From contig JAGAEB010000153.1 in the NCBI GenBank assembly GCA_017613335.1, forward strand, positions 1 to 5,162: a stretch of DNA of 5,162 nucleotides. Reading direction: 5' to 3'. A program made the translations under genes and the position numbers. Origin of the DNA: Methanosarcinaceae archaeon (GTDB lineage: Archaea > Halobacteriota > Methanosarcinia > Methanosarcinales > Methanosarcinaceae). This document shows, piece after piece, positions 5,071 through 5,162 of this stretch (the stretch's first letter is position 1; each line of letters opens with the position of its first letter). Below the pieces are notes generated by a model that saw only the letters and a list, made by a program, of their open reading frames with translations, made no database searches and was not told the origin of the DNA.

Positions 5071-5162
5071 ATATCGATAAACTCTTTTTGTCTGTTCGAT
5101 GACGATCCGGTCGTTCCGGATGAGATATCTGACTTTTCCTGTCACGGCATTTCCCGACGGAA
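5068..5162 (-). CDS. C-terminal end of an unidentified protein (partial)
   Basis: A minus-strand frame enters from the right edge and gives 30 residues before TGA at 5070-5068. It ends in GNAVTGKVRYLIRNDRIVIE and then QTKRVYRY. The alternation of hydrophobic and charged residues looks like two beta strands at the end of a real domain. I cannot name the family from this fragment. A second minus-strand frame is also open through the region and continues through the 12-bp repeat, but its composition (Arg, His, Cys and TCP repeats) is not protein-like. The gene would precede the marker-9 operon in the same direction, 153 bases upstream. Confidence 0.5.
   Translation of the reverse strand, partial: PSGNAVTGKVRYLIRNDRIVIEQTKRVYRY

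Noticed and set aside
4932..5161. Alternative minus-strand frame through the 12-bp repeat
   Set aside because: It encodes repeated T-C-P units and Arg/His-rich sequence, overlaps the leader of the marker-9 gene, and is less protein-like than the frame ending at 5068.

Overview
The window most likely comes from a methanogenic archaeon, perhaps of the Methanomicrobiales type. The strongest evidence is a minus-strand gene at 3694-4914. It encodes a flavoprotein-like TIM barrel joined to a Cys-rich tail that I recognise as the 'methanogenesis marker 9' domain. It is followed by a CitG/MdcB-like (triphosphoribosyl-dephospho-CoA synthase family) gene and a DUF447 gene, two families found in methanogens and in tetrahydromethanopterin gene sets of methylotrophic bacteria. 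The genus is inference; no rRNA or other marker is present.

Layout, left to right. Plus strand: the last 50 codons of a pyruvate phosphate dikinase gene (2-154), a strong hairpin plus T-run terminator (181-214), and a 13-bp T-rich tandem repeat (225-300) that looks like several oligo-T terminators in series. Next is an A-rich stretch with two small overlapping plus-strand genes of unknown function (391-561 and 561-779), closed by their own hairpin terminator (803-836). On the minus strand there is a 72-residue two-helix membrane protein (921-1139). Then come about 380 bases without a convincing gene (1140-1522).

The right two thirds is one minus-strand operon, read right to left: marker-9 protein (4914-3694), a 27-base gap, CitG-like protein (3666-2401), a 4-base TTGA overlap, and the DUF447 protein (2404-1523). 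Its leader (4915-5067) carries a duplicated 12-bp element, a small inverted repeat and a 12-bp tandem array. The array begins at the stop codon of a further minus-strand gene that runs off the right edge (5068-5162).

How the genes may work together: the tight spacing suggests the three operon products serve one task in C1 or methanogenic cofactor metabolism. An attractive inference is a glycosidic-transfer step (CitG-like) near the methanopterin side chain, with a flavin-type barrel protein and a split-barrel-like DUF447 protein. No exact reaction can be assigned from sequence. A second theme is the number of unrelated short tandem repeats (12, 13, 18 and 24 bp). The two inside genes are multiples of three and add low-complexity segments to otherwise conserved enzymes.
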